This document shows, one piece after another, positions 7,439 through 14,635 of a stretch of 22,159 nt of DNA; position 1 is the stretch's first letter, and each line of letters starts with the position of its first letter. A program made the position numbers and the translations under genes. Source of the stretch: Solirubrobacteraceae bacterium (GTDB lineage Bacteria > Actinomycetota > Thermoleophilia > Solirubrobacterales > Solirubrobacteraceae); the NCBI GenBank assembly GCA_030447005.1, contig JAUJME010000008.1, positions 1-22,159 on the forward strand, written 5' to 3'. The notes beneath the pieces were generated by a model. It had not been told where the DNA came from. It made no database searches and worked only from the letters and a program-made list of their open reading frames with translations.

Positions 7439-8413
7439 TCAGCGGGCCGGGTCGAGCAGCAGCTTGCCGCTCGTGCGCCGCGCCTGGAGGTCCTCGTGCG
7501 CGCGGCGGACCTCGGAGAGCCCGTAGGTCTCGCCCTCCACCACGCGCAGCGTCCCGTCCGCCACGCGCCCGAACAGGTCGGCGAGCGGGCCCTCGACGAG
7601 GTCGGGGCGCCCGAGCACGTGCATGAGCCAGAAGCCGACGACGGCCTGGCTCTTGCGCATGAGCGCCCCGTTGCTCACGGTGTTCGGCTCGCGCGAGGCC
7701 ATGCCGTAGGCGACGAGCCGGCCGAGCGGCGCGAGCGCCTTGAGGCACTCGTCGAAGACGCGGCCGCCGGCCATCTCGAGGACCACGTCGACCTTGCGGC
7801 CCTCGTTGGCCTCGCGCAGCGCGCCCGCGAGGTCCTCCGTCTCCGGATCGACCGCGGCGTCGGCGCCCAGGGAGAGCGCGAGCTCGCGCTTCTCGGGTGT
7901 CGAGGCGGTCGCGATCACCCGGCCGGCGCCGAGCGGCTTGGCGAGCTGGACGGCGAGCGCGCCGACGCCGCCCGCGGCGGCGATGACCACGACGCTCTCC
8001 CCCTGGCCCAACTTGGCGGAGGTCTTGTAGAGGTGCCAGGCGGTCAGCCCCTGCAGCAACAGGGCCAGAGCGACGCCCTCCGAGACGCCGTCGGGCAGCG
8101 CCACGACCGACTCGGCCGGCGCGACGGCGTACTCCGCGTAGCCGCCGGCGCCGACGAGCGCCACCACCCGCGCGCCCTCCTCGAAGCGCCCGCCGCCCCG
8201 CTCGACGACGCCCGCCACCTCGGCGCCCGGCGTGAACGGCAGCTCGTAGCGGGCCAGGTAGGAGTTCTCCCGCGCGTGGGTGTCGGCGAAGTTGAGCCCC
8301 GCCCGCGTGACCCGGATGAGGACCTGGCCGTCGGCGGGCTCGGGGACCGGCGCGTCCTCGACGAGCTCGAGGACCTCCGGACCGCCCCACTCGGAGATCC
8401 GGATGGCGCGCAT
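7439..8413 (-). CDS. NADPH:quinone reductase-type zinc-independent MDR oxidoreductase
   Basis: The 324-aa protein is a medium-chain dehydrogenase/reductase. The GroES-like half includes MRAIRISEWGGPEVLEL, LNFADTHARENSY and LPFTPGAEVAGVV. The Rossmann half has the nucleotide-binding AAAGGVGALAVQLAK followed by GRVIATASTPEK, and it ends with SGKLLLDPAR. The Cys/His zinc ligands of alcohol dehydrogenases are absent, which fits the quinone oxidoreductase branch that reduces quinones or enones with NADPH. The substrate is unknown. The ATG at 8413 is the family's normal start, and TAGGGT lies 7 nt upstream, suggesting a leaderless mRNA. It converges on the HhH gene with a 9-bp gap and diverges from the PfkB kinase gene. 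Confidence 0.93.
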   Translation of the reverse strand: MRAIRISEWGGPEVLELVEDAPVPEPADGQVLIRVTRAGLNFADTHARENSYLARYELPFTPGAEVAGVVERGGGRFEEGARVVALVGAGGYAEYAVAPAESVVALPDGVSEGVALALLLQGLTAWHLYKTSAKLGQGESVVVIAAAGGVGALAVQLAKPLGAGRVIATASTPEKRELALSLGADAAVDPETEDLAGALREANEGRKVDVVLEMAGGRVFDECLKALAPLGRLVAYGMASREPNTVSNGALMRKSQAVVGFWLMHVLGRPDLVEGPLADLFGRVADGTLRVVEGETYGLSEVRRAHEDLQARRTSGKLLLDPAR

Positions 8414-8420
8414 GGCGGCC

Positions 8421-8430
8421 ACCCTATCCT
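8421..8430. promoter_or_regulatory. Overlapping divergent -10 boxes (quinone reductase / PfkB kinase)
   Basis: ACCCTATCCT reads TAGGGT on the minus strand (8426-8421), 7 nt before the reductase ATG, and TATCCT on the plus strand (8425-8430), about 40 nt before the kinase ATG. The two boxes share TA, so only one RNA polymerase could probably bind at a time. Confidence 0.5.
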
Positions 8431-8469
8431 CCTGCGCTTCGCCAACGCACGACACCGAAGGGTGCCTCC

Positions 8470-9405
8470 ATGTCAGTGACCGTCGTCGGCTCGATCGCCT
8501 TCGACGCCGTCGAGACCCCCGTGGGCAGCCGCCCGCGGATGCTCGGCGGCTCGGCCGTCCACTTCTCGCTCGCCTCGTCCTTCTTCGACGCGACCCGGGT
8601 CGTCGGCCCGGTCGGCGACGACTTCGGCGACGAGGAGTACGCGGTCCTGCACGGCCGCGGCGTCAACACGGACGACATCGAGCGCGTCGCCGGCGGCAAG
8701 ACCTTCTTCTGGTCCGGCCGCTACGAGCGCGACGTCAACGTCCGCCACACGCTCATCACCGAGCTCAACGTCTTCGAGACCTTCCAGCCCAAGCTCTCCG
8801 AGCCGGCCCGCGCGGCCGACGTCCTCTTCCTGGCCAACATCCAGCCCGACCTCCAGCGCGAGGTGCGCGAGCAGTGCGCCCAGGCCCGCTTCACGGCGCT
8901 CGACTCGATGGACCTGTGGATCGACATCGCCCGCGAGTCGCTGATCCGCACGATCGGGATGGTCGACTGCGTGATCGTCAACGACTCAGAGATCAAGCAG
9001 CTCACCGACGAGCCGAACCTGGTCCGGGCGGCGCGCGCGGTGCTCGCGATGGGCCCGCGCGTGGTGATCGCCAAGCAGGGCGAGTACGGCGCGACGATGT
9101 TCACCGCCGACGGCGTCTTCGCGCTGCCGGCCTATCCGACCGCCGACGTGGTCGACCCGACGGGCGCCGGCGACACCTTCGCGGGGGGCTTCGTCGGCTC
9201 GATCGCCGCGCGGATCGACGAGGAGCTCAGCGACGACGTCCTGCGCAGCGCGATGGCCTACGGGACGGCGCTGGCGTCCTTCAACGTCGAGGCCTTCGGG
9301 AGCGAGCGGATTGCGGCAGTGACGCCCGACGAGATCGCCGAGCGCGTCGCGGCGCTCGAGCGGATGACCCGCTTCGAGGGGGCCGCGACCGCGCTGCGGG
9401 CCTGA
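8470..9405 (+). CDS. PfkB/ribokinase-family sugar kinase
   Basis: The 311-aa protein belongs to the PfkB carbohydrate/nucleoside kinase family. It starts with the typical beta strand VTVVGSIAFDAV, has the Gly-rich LGGSAVHFSLAS (25-36), the NDSE segment at 171-174 that helps position Mg-ATP, and the PfkB signature DPTGAGDTFAGGF (229-241) with catalytic Asp235. The substrate cannot be read from the sequence: ribose, adenosine and fructose kinases all share this frame. GAAGGG at 8457-8462, 7 nt before the ATG, is a plausible Shine-Dalgarno, unlike at most genes nearby. A strong hairpin follows the gene. Confidence 0.93.
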   Translation: MSVTVVGSIAFDAVETPVGSRPRMLGGSAVHFSLASSFFDATRVVGPVGDDFGDEEYAVLHGRGVNTDDIERVAGGKTFFWSGRYERDVNVRHTLITELNVFETFQPKLSEPARAADVLFLANIQPDLQREVREQCAQARFTALDSMDLWIDIARESLIRTIGMVDCVIVNDSEIKQLTDEPNLVRAARAVLAMGPRVVIAKQGEYGATMFTADGVFALPAYPTADVVDPTGAGDTFAGGFVGSIAARIDEELSDDVLRSAMAYGTALASFNVEAFGSERIAAVTPDEIAERVAALERMTRFEGAATALRA

Positions 9406-9420
9406 TGGACCCCGGACGCG

Positions 9421-9446
9421 CGAGCGGCCCCGTGTGGGGCCGCTCG
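9421..9446. terminator. Bidirectional hairpin terminator
   Basis: A perfect 11-bp inverted repeat (left arm CGAGCGGCCCC, right arm GGGGCCGCTCG) encloses the 4-nt loop GTGT in the gap between the convergent kinase and ferritin-like genes. The stem is almost all GC. There is no U-tract on either side, which is common for actinobacterial intrinsic terminators. It would act on both strands. Confidence 0.85.
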
Positions 9447-9468
9447 GTACGTCGGATCCAGGTCCTGA

Positions 9469-10167
9469 CTAGGATTGGATGAAGCCCGTGCCCTTGACGG
9501 CCTTGAGGATTCGGGCCTCGGAGACGCCGCGGTCGAACGTGCGCGGGGCGGGCAGGGCGGACTCCATGGCGCTGGGCACGCCGCCGCCGTTGAGGAAGCG
9601 GATCCAGGACGCATGGCGCGCCTCGACCGTGGCGACCGAGCCGGCGGCACGGAGGACGGCGGCCTGCGAGACGTTGGCGACCTGGCCGAGGTAGGCCTGG
9701 ACACCGGTGTCCTCGAGGACCTGGGCGGTCTTGCGGTAGACGTCGCGGTCGGTGACCGCCTTGCCGAAGTCGAACTCGAGACCCTTCACCCGCTTCTTGC
9801 CGAGCGCGTTGCTCAGGAACGTCACGTGGTCGTCCTCATGGGCCGACACGGTCCTCGTGAAGCGCTCCAGCTGGGCGTCGTCGCCGAACACGTTGTTGGC
9901 CCGCGCCTGGCGGTAGAAGTTGGCCTCGAGGAGCTCGAGGGTCATGGCGAACTGCAGGATCTTGATGTCGTTCTTCTTGGACTTCTTGCTCGAGATCCTG
10001 GCCTCGGCGGGCGCGAGCATGCCGAAGAACGCGCCGCCGGCCACCAGGCCGCCCGCGCCGACGGCGCCCTTGCGGAAGAGGTCACGACGGTCGATGCCGG
10101 CCGCCTCGGCGGTCTCGCGGACGAGGCCCGACCTATCGATGGTGTCGATGTCGAGGAGATGGGACAT
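9469..10167 (-). CDS. Ferritin-like domain protein with TAT-like signal
   Basis: The 232-aa protein has a twin-arginine-like motif, DRRDLFRKG (Arg27-Arg28), and a hydrophobic Gly/Ala-rich segment (about 34-54), so it is probably exported. The mature part is a four-helix ferritin-like domain: ELLEANFY (78-85), AHEDDHVTFL (109-118) and VEARHASW (181-188) supply Glu and ExxH ligands (Glu81, Glu111, His114, Glu182, His185) expected for a di-metal centre. This matches the Ferritin_2-type domain common in actinobacteria; the function of these proteins is poorly defined, with metal or oxidative stress handling being inference. The ATG at 10167 is supported by a strong AGGAGG Shine-Dalgarno. A cupredoxin gene lies 95 bp upstream on the same strand. 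Confidence 0.92.
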   Translation of the reverse strand: MSHLLDIDTIDRSGLVRETAEAAGIDRRDLFRKGAVGAGGLVAGGAFFGMLAPAEARISSKKSKKNDIKILQFAMTLELLEANFYRQARANNVFGDDAQLERFTRTVSAHEDDHVTFLSNALGKKRVKGLEFDFGKAVTDRDVYRKTAQVLEDTGVQAYLGQVANVSQAAVLRAAGSVATVEARHASWIRFLNGGGVPSAMESALPAPRTFDRGVSEARILKAVKGTGFIQS

Positions 10168-10175
10168 TGGCGAAC

Positions 10176-10181
10176 CCTCCT
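10176..10181 (-). promoter_or_regulatory. Strong Shine-Dalgarno of the ferritin-like gene
   Basis: AGGAGG on the minus strand sits 8 nt before the ATG at 10167. It is the best ribosome binding site in the window and contrasts with the SD-less genes around it. Confidence 0.85.
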
Positions 10182-10262
10182 GGGGGTCGTTCGTTTCAGT
10201 TGCTGAAGGCCGTCGCTGCGACCCTCAGATATGGCCTCTAACGTCCTCGTCCCCCAACCGGA

Positions 10263-10592
10263 TCACCGGACGACGACGCGGCCGTCCATTCCGATGTGGA
10301 CCGTGCAGACGTAGCGGTAGGTCCCCGATCGCCTGAAACGCACGGTGTGGCGCCCGTCCGTCTTGGTTCCCGAGCCCTTGAACCGGCGTGATCCGCGCGA
10401 GCGGACGTTGTGCGGCGTGGCGCCGTCACGCCACACCCAGCGGACGCTGTCGCCCCGCTTGATGCGGACGGTCGAGGGCTTGAAGTCGACGTCCTCGAGG
10501 ACGACGGTCGCGGTGCGGGCGGCGCCCACGGACTGCGGCAGGACGAGCGCGCCGGCGAGCGGGAGCAGGACGAGGGAGCGGGGAATGCGCAT
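10263..10592 (-). CDS. Secreted cupredoxin (plastocyanin/type 1 copper-like) protein
   Basis: The 109-aa product starts with a Sec signal peptide (MRIPRSLVLLPLAGALVLP, cleavage likely after SVGA at 24). The mature part is a minimal cupredoxin: FKPSTVRIKRGDSVRWVW, then TPHNV with His61, and YRYVCTVHIGMDG with Cys96, His99 and Met102, the full set of type 1 copper ligands. It probably carries electrons or binds copper outside the membrane. An ATG at 10628 would add 12 basic residues before the signal; 10592 is preferred because it gives a normal-length signal peptide, but neither start has a good Shine-Dalgarno. Partners could be the downstream ferritin-like protein (inference). Confidence 0.9.
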   Translation of the reverse strand: MRIPRSLVLLPLAGALVLPQSVGAARTATVVLEDVDFKPSTVRIKRGDSVRWVWRDGATPHNVRSRGSRRFKGSGTKTDGRHTVRFRRSGTYRYVCTVHIGMDGRVVVR

Positions 10593-10654
10593 GTTGGGTG
10601 TTCGACGACGCGCCCGAAGGCGGATCATCGGTTCCCCGATCGGCCATCACGGGG

Positions 10655-10660
10655 TAGCCT
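10655..10660 (+). promoter_or_regulatory. Candidate -10 box for the 88-aa membrane protein gene
   Basis: TAGCCT ends 8 nt before the ATG at 10669, which suggests a leaderless transcript. Confidence 0.5.
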
Positions 10661-10668
10661 GCCCGGGG

Positions 10669-10935
10669 ATGGAGTGGACGATGGTCTATCTGTTCTTCGC
10701 GCTGAAGGTGCCCATCCTGCTGCTCGGGTGGCTCGTGTGGTGGGCGGTCCGCTCCTACGACGAGCCGGTCGACGCGCCCAGCGACGACGGCGGGATCCGC
10801 CCCCGCCGCCACCCGCGCCCGCCGCTGCCGCGCACCCCGCGCCGCGGCCCGCACGGCTCGGGCGCCCCGCTGCCGCCCCCGCGGGTGCGCCCCGTGCGCC
10901 CGCTGCGCGCCCGCGGGCGCACCCTGCGCTCCTAG
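10669..10935 (+). CDS. Small single-pass membrane protein
   Basis: The 88-aa product has one strong N-terminal transmembrane segment (about residues 6-27, with VPILLLGWLVWWAV) and a Pro/Arg-rich, highly basic tail that is probably cytosolic. I do not recognise a named family. An alternative start is the ATG at 10681, four codons in. A TAGCCT box 8 nt before 10669 supports the first ATG. The gene lies 36 bp upstream of dcd on the same strand, but no functional link is evident. Confidence 0.72.
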   Translation: MEWTMVYLFFALKVPILLLGWLVWWAVRSYDEPVDAPSDDGGIRPRRHPRPPLPRTPRRGPHGSGAPLPPPRVRPVRPLRARGRTLRS

Positions 10936-10971
10936 GCGCGCCCGCCGCCCTCCGTGGCAGACTCCCGCGGC

Positions 10972-11544
10972 GTGGAGCCCGCCCCCGCCTCCGTCCTCTC
11001 CGACGGCACCATCACCGCGCTCGTGGAGGCGGGCCGGATCACCATCGATCCGTGGGATCCCGCGATGGTCCAGCCCGCCTCGGTCGACCTCCGCCTGGGC
11101 GACTCCTTCCGCGTCTTCCACAACCACCGCGCTACGGCGATCGACCTCCGCGAGCCGCCGAGCAACCTCACGGAGGAGATCGTCCTCGGCGAGGGGGAGC
11201 CGTTCGTCATCCACCCGGGCGAGTTCTGCCTCGGCCGCACGCTCGAATGGGTCGAGCTGCCCGACGACATCGTGGCTCGCATAGAGGGGAAGAGCTCGAT
11301 AGGCCGCCTCGGCCTCATCGTCCACGCGACCGCCGGCTTCTGCGATCCGGGGTGGAAGGGGACGCTCACCCTCGAGCTCAACAACCTCACCCGCGTCCCG
11401 ATCCGGCTCTACGCCGGGCTGCCGATCGCCCAGCTCTCGTTCATGACGCTCGACGCCCCGGCCCGGCGGCCCTACGGCTCCGAGGGGCTCGGCTCCCACT
11501 ACCAGGGCCAGGTGGCGGCCACGGAGAGCCGCTACAGGCGGTAG
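10972..11544 (+). CDS. dcd: dCTP deaminase (possibly bifunctional dCTP deaminase/dUTPase)
   Basis: The 190-aa protein deaminates dCTP to feed dTMP synthesis. It contains VLSDGTITALVEAGRI near the start, QPASVDLRLG (35-44), IEGKSSIGRLGLIVHAT (104-120), AGFCDPGWKGTLTLELNN (121-138) with the catalytic Glu135, and a C-terminal QGQ segment. The HATAGF...DPG pattern is like the DCD-DUT enzymes of Mycobacterium and Methanocaldococcus that make dUMP directly; whether this one is bifunctional cannot be decided here. The position usually Ile or Ser in GFIDPG is Cys. GTG 10972 is preferred because CAGACT, a near match to the local -10 box, ends 8 nt upstream; an in-frame GTG at 10954 would add six residues. 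Confidence 0.95.
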   Translation: MEPAPASVLSDGTITALVEAGRITIDPWDPAMVQPASVDLRLGDSFRVFHNHRATAIDLREPPSNLTEEIVLGEGEPFVIHPGEFCLGRTLEWVELPDDIVARIEGKSSIGRLGLIVHATAGFCDPGWKGTLTLELNNLTRVPIRLYAGLPIAQLSFMTLDAPARRPYGSEGLGSHYQGQVAATESRYRR

Positions 11545-11547
11545 GTT
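11542..11547 (+). promoter_or_regulatory. Candidate -10 box overlapping the dcd stop
   Basis: TAGGTT uses the dcd TAG stop as its first three bases and ends 6 nt before the ATG at 11554, the spacing expected for a leaderless transcript. Confidence 0.5.
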
Positions 11548-11553
11548 CCCGCC

Positions 11554-11781
11554 ATGCTCGAAGCCCTGCTCATCCTCGCCTCCGCCGAGGGCGCCGAGGA
11601 GACGTCCAAGGTCCCGTTCTATCTCGCCGGCGGGCTGCTGACCCTGTTCGCCGTGCTGGTCGGCGCGCTCGGCGTCGTGCGCCACGACTTCCCGTCGTCG
11701 CAGGGCGCGGCCCGGGCGGTCATGGGGCTCGCCGCGCTGCTGGTCGTGGTCACCATGGTCACCAGCGTCCTCACCTCGTAG
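11554..11781 (+). CDS. Small membrane protein, two transmembrane segments
   Basis: The 75-aa product has hydrophobic segments at about residues 21-42 and 53-73, separated by a short RHDFPSSQGAARA loop. The first nine residues are also hydrophobic. No family is recognised. The Phe-Pro-Ser/Ala-Arg loop and overall plan look conserved rather than random, and the codon use fits the neighbours. It lies between dcd and the citrate synthase gene, with its own likely promoter. Confidence 0.75.
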   Translation: MLEALLILASAEGAEETSKVPFYLAGGLLTLFAVLVGALGVVRHDFPSSQGAARAVMGLAALLVVVTMVTSVLTS

Positions 11782-11802
11782 CCCGCCTCCGTCTCCCTCC
11801 CG

Positions 11803-11808
11803 CATAAT
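11803..11808 (+). promoter_or_regulatory. Possible -10 box for gltA
   Basis: CATAAT stands out in a GC-rich 66-bp gap, 39 nt before the citrate synthase ATG. It is the closest match to TATAAT there and would give a leader of about 30 nt carrying the GAGGAG ribosome site at 11838-11843. Confidence 0.4.
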
Positions 11809-11847
11809 CGGGTACGAGGGCGGCTAGGACCTGCGACGAGGAGCGAC

Positions 11848-13176
11848 ATGGGCACCCAGGAACAGAGCGCGAACGGCGGGGGCGTGGCCACCACGGCAGA
11901 CACGCTGAGCATCACCGACAATCGCACGGGCAAGAGCTACGAGGTCCCCGTCGAGGACGGCACGATCCGCGCGATGTCGCTGCGCGACATCAAGGTCTCC
12001 GACGACGACTTCGGCCTGATGTCCTACGACCCGGCGTTCCTGAACACCGCGTCGACCCGCTCGGAGATCGGCTACATCGACGGCGCCAACGGCATCCTCG
12101 AGTACCGGGGCTATCCGATCGAGCAGCTCTGCGAGCAGTCCTGCTACCTCGAGGTCGCCTACCTCCTCGTCCACGGCGAGCTCCCGACCAAGCAGCAGCT
12201 CGACGAGTGGATCCACGCGATCACGATGCACACCTTCGTGCACGAGAACGTCAAGAAGTTCGTCGAGGGGTTCCGCTACGACGCCCACCCGATGGGCATG
12301 CTGCTCGCCTCCGTCGGCGCCCTCTCGACGTTCTATCCCGACGCGCCCGACGTCAAGGACCCCGAGGTCCGCTACTCCCACGTCATCCGGCTGATCGCCA
12401 AGATGCCGACGCTGGCCGCCTTCGCCTACCGGCACACCATGGGCCAGCCGTACGTCTATCCCGACAACGAGCTCGACTACCCGGGCAACTTCCTCGGGAT
12501 GCTCTACAAGATGTCGGAGATCAAGTACCAGCCCGACGAGCGGCTCTCCAAGGCCCTCGACGTGCTGTTCATCCTCCACGCCGACCACGAGCAGAACTGC
12601 TCGACCAACGCGGTCCGCGCGGTCGGCTCCTCGCAGGTCGATCCGTACTCGGCGGTGGCGGCCGGCGTCGCGGCGCTGTACGGCCCGCTGCACGGCGGGG
12701 CCAACGAGCAGGCGCTCAACATGCTGCGCCGGGTCGGCTCGGTGGAGAACATCCCCGACTTCCTCCAGGGCGTGAAGGACGGCAAGGAGCGCCTCCAGGG
12801 CTTCGGCCACCGCGTCTACAAGAACTACGACCCGCGCGCGCGGATCATCCGCAAGCACCTCGACGAGGTCTACGAGGTCACGGGCAAGAGCCCGCTGCTC
12901 GAGATCGCCACCGAGCTCGAGAAGCGGGCGCTCGACGACGAGTACTTCACGTCGCGCAAGCTCTATCCCAACGTCGACTTCTACTCCGGCCTCATCTACG
13001 AGGCGATGGGCCTCCAGGCCGGGATGTTCCCCGTCATGTTCGCCATCCCGCGGACGAGCGGCTGGATCGCCCAGTGGCTCGAGATGATCGACGACTCGGA
13101 GCAGAAGATCGCCAGGCCGCGGCAGATCTACACCGGCGCCCGGGAGCGCGACTACGTGCCGGTCGGCCAGCGCTGA
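11848..13176 (+). CDS. gltA: Citrate synthase
   Basis: The 442-aa enzyme condenses acetyl-CoA and oxaloacetate at the entry of the TCA cycle. It has HADHEQNCSTNAVR (244-257), LHGGANEQALNML (281-293) with active-site His282, GFGHRVYKNYDPRA (318-331) with His321, and VDFYSGLIYEAMG (376-388) with Asp377. The length and the N-terminal beta region (residues 17-50) match the long bacterial GltA type that includes hexameric enzymes, rather than the short dimeric type. The ATG is supported by GAGGAG at 11838-11843, though the spacing is short. A Pat-like acetyltransferase gene follows after 50 bp. Confidence 0.97.
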   Translation: MGTQEQSANGGGVATTADTLSITDNRTGKSYEVPVEDGTIRAMSLRDIKVSDDDFGLMSYDPAFLNTASTRSEIGYIDGANGILEYRGYPIEQLCEQSCYLEVAYLLVHGELPTKQQLDEWIHAITMHTFVHENVKKFVEGFRYDAHPMGMLLASVGALSTFYPDAPDVKDPEVRYSHVIRLIAKMPTLAAFAYRHTMGQPYVYPDNELDYPGNFLGMLYKMSEIKYQPDERLSKALDVLFILHADHEQNCSTNAVRAVGSSQVDPYSAVAAGVAALYGPLHGGANEQALNMLRRVGSVENIPDFLQGVKDGKERLQGFGHRVYKNYDPRARIIRKHLDEVYEVTGKSPLLEIATELEKRALDDEYFTSRKLYPNVDFYSGLIYEAMGLQAGMFPVMFAIPRTSGWIAQWLEMIDDSEQKIARPRQIYTGARERDYVPVGQR

Positions 13177-13214
13177 GCGTGCGCCGCCTCACAGAGCACA
13201 AGGAGGGTCGGTCT

Positions 13215-13220
13215 TAGTAT
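13215..13220 (+). promoter_or_regulatory. Candidate -10 box for the GNAT gene
   Basis: TAGTAT ends 6 nt before the GTG at 13227. The TAG is an in-frame stop, so GTG is the first possible start. The AGGAGG at 13201-13206 is too far upstream to serve this GTG. Confidence 0.55.
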
Positions 13221-13226
13221 GAAACC

Positions 13227-13745
13227 GTGTTCCCGATCGCCCTCACGCTCGCCGACGGCACCGAGCTGCTCATCCGCCCGATCGAACCGGGCGACAAGCA
13301 GCGGCTGGCCGACGGGCTGCGCCGGCTGAGCGACGAGACGATCCGCAAGCGGTTCCTGGCCGCCAAGCCCCGGTTCTCGTCGTCGGAGCTGCGCTACCTC
13401 ACCGAGGTCGACGGCTATGACCACATCGCGCTCGTCGCGGTGCTGGCCTCCGACCCGGAGGCGCTCGTGGCCGTCGCGCGCTGCGTGCGGCTGCCCGAGT
13501 CGCCCGACACCGCCGAGATGGCGATCGTCGTCGCCGACCACCTCCAGGGCCACGGCCTCGGCCGCCGACTCGCCCAGCTCCTCGCCGACGAGGCCCGCTC
13601 GGTCGGCGTGCGCCGCTTCGCCGCGACCATGCTCGGCGAGAACGTCGCCGCGCAGCGGATCATGCGCACGATCACCGAGCGCCTCGAGGGCGGCTGGGCC
13701 GGTGGCGGCGTGCGCGAGCTGGTCGGCACCCTCGTCGCCGCCTAG
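13227..13745 (+). CDS. GNAT-family N-acetyltransferase (Pat-like)
   Basis: The 172-aa protein is a single GNAT domain. It begins with ADGTELLIRPIEPGDKQRL, continues LSDETIRKRFLAAKPRFSSS and ELRYLTEVDGYDHIALVAV, and has the acetyl-CoA loop QGHGLGRRL (107-115) with the Q/RxxGxG pattern. The N-terminal half strongly resembles the GNAT domain of protein lysine acetyltransferases of the Pat/PatA type, which act on acyl-CoA synthetases, but here there is no fused cyclic-nucleotide or NDP-forming domain. The substrate is therefore uncertain. The GTG start follows a TAGTAT box by 6 nt. It lies just downstream of citrate synthase, another acetyl-CoA user. Confidence 0.92.
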   Translation: MFPIALTLADGTELLIRPIEPGDKQRLADGLRRLSDETIRKRFLAAKPRFSSSELRYLTEVDGYDHIALVAVLASDPEALVAVARCVRLPESPDTAEMAIVVADHLQGHGLGRRLAQLLADEARSVGVRRFAATMLGENVAAQRIMRTITERLEGGWAGGGVRELVGTLVAA

Positions 13746-13748
13746 CCG

Positions 13749-13754
13749 TAGCCT
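13749..13754 (+). promoter_or_regulatory. Candidate -10 box for the 114-aa protein gene
   Basis: TAGCCT ends 8 nt before the ATG at 13763; its TAG is separate from the upstream stop at 13743-13745. Confidence 0.5.
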
Positions 13755-13762
13755 TCGGCGCC

Positions 13763-14107
13763 ATGCCCTATCGCGTGACGGTCCGCCGCGGGTCGGCGGT
13801 CCGGCGGACGAAGGCGGCGACGCTCGAGGCCGCGCTCGACGCCGTCGAGGAGGCCGCCCGTGACGCGGCGCGCAGCGAGCGCCCTGCGCCGGTCGACCTG
13901 CGGGTGCGCCGCTACGACCCGGCCGACCAGGTCGTCGCCCGGATCGAGGTCGCCGGCCCCACCCGCCTGGCCCCGGCGGTCCGGGCGGGCGTCGACGTGC
14001 GCGGCAACGGCGCGATGAGCGCCTACACCGGGCGATCGGCGCGGCGGCCGGTCGAGGAGCGTGACGACGAGTCCGCCCTGCAGGCGCTGCGACGGGTGCT
14101 GGGGTAA
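13763..14107 (+). CDS. Hypothetical protein, 114 aa
   Basis: No family is recognised. The protein begins MPYRVTVRRGSAVRRTKAAT, has an Ala/Glu-rich helix (about residues 20-40), then a strand-like region LRVRRYDPADQVVARIEVAG and a charged C-terminal helix ESALQALRRVLG. It is soluble and basic at the N-terminus. The codon use is like neighbouring genes and there is a likely promoter 8 nt before the ATG. It ends 6 bp before the next gene, so the two are probably co-transcribed. Confidence 0.75.
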   Translation: MPYRVTVRRGSAVRRTKAATLEAALDAVEEAARDAARSERPAPVDLRVRRYDPADQVVARIEVAGPTRLAPAVRAGVDVRGNGAMSAYTGRSARRPVEERDDESALQALRRVLG

Positions 14108-14113
14108 GGCGCC

Positions 14114-14635
14114 GTGCGCTATCCGGACTACCTGCGCCTGGAGGGCTGGTGCTCGATCGTCCTCGGGCTGGCGCTCGCCGCGCTCGCCTTCCCGGGCCTG
14201 CTCGTCTCCTACGACGCGTGGTGGATCGGCCTGCTCTTCGTCCCCGGCGTGCTGCTCGCGCTGGGCGGCTGGGCCGCCGCGCGCCGCGGCGTCCCGCTCG
14301 CCGCCCCGGGCCGCTGGCTGACCGAGCGGCCGCTGCGCGAGGCGACGCCGGGGCGGCCCGGGCTCGACGCGGCGCGCCTGCGCCGGCGGCTGGTGGCGGA
14401 GACCGCGCTGTGGATCGCCGGCGTGGCGGCGTGGATCGTCCTGGCCCGCTCGAGCGGGCTGCTGATCTTCGGGACGGGGCTGGCCTCGGCGGCGTTCGGT
14501 GCGGTCCAGGCGTTCGCCGCGCGGGCACACGTGCGGGCGGCCGAGCGCGTCAGCGGAGCGGCCTACGTGGTCGCCGAGCGGCCGGGGCTCGGATCGCCGT
14601 CGCTCGGCAGCGCGCCTCTAGCCTCCCGGGCATGA
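14114..14635 (+). CDS. Membrane protein, four predicted transmembrane segments
   Basis: The 173-aa product has hydrophobic segments at about residues 12-31, 36-56, 94-111 and 113-134, arranged as two hairpins separated by a basic loop (57-93). No named family is recognised. It starts at GTG 14114, 6 bp after the preceding stop, with no -10 box of its own, which suggests co-transcription with the 114-aa gene. Its TGA stop overlaps the deformylase ATG (ATGA at 14632-14635). Confidence 0.8.
   Translation: MRYPDYLRLEGWCSIVLGLALAALAFPGLLVSYDAWWIGLLFVPGVLLALGGWAAARRGVPLAAPGRWLTERPLREATPGRPGLDAARLRRRLVAETALWIAGVAAWIVLARSSGLLIFGTGLASAAFGAVQAFAARAHVRAAERVSGAAYVVAERPGLGSPSLGSAPLASRA
14619..14624 (+). 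promoter_or_regulatory. Candidate internal -10 box for the deformylase gene
   Basis: TAGCCT lies out of frame within the last codons of the membrane protein gene and ends 7 nt before the deformylase ATG, so deformylase may be made both from a leaderless transcript and by coupling to the upstream gene. Confidence 0.45.

Noticed and set aside
7425..7443. Small CTGAG/CTCAG hairpin between the HhH and quinone reductase genes
   Set aside because: The 5-bp stem arises from the two facing stop codons (TGA and TCA) and is too weak to call a terminator.
10426..11805. Minus-strand open frame across dcd and small membrane protein genes
   Set aside because: Dcd motifs are on the plus strand; the opposite frame joins unrelated regions and starts nowhere sensible.
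11824..12858. Minus-strand frame opposite citrate synthase
   Set aside because: Citrate synthase active-site motifs are unmistakable on the plus strand.
13219..13329. ATG at 13219 preceded by AGGAGG
   Set aside because: It opens only a 36-codon Ser/Pro/Arg-rich frame overlapping the GNAT gene in another phase. The GNAT motifs require GTG 13227.
13152..14528. Minus-strand frame opposite GNAT and following genes
   Set aside because: Arg/Pro/Ala-rich shadow frame; plus-strand genes have start signals and family motifs.
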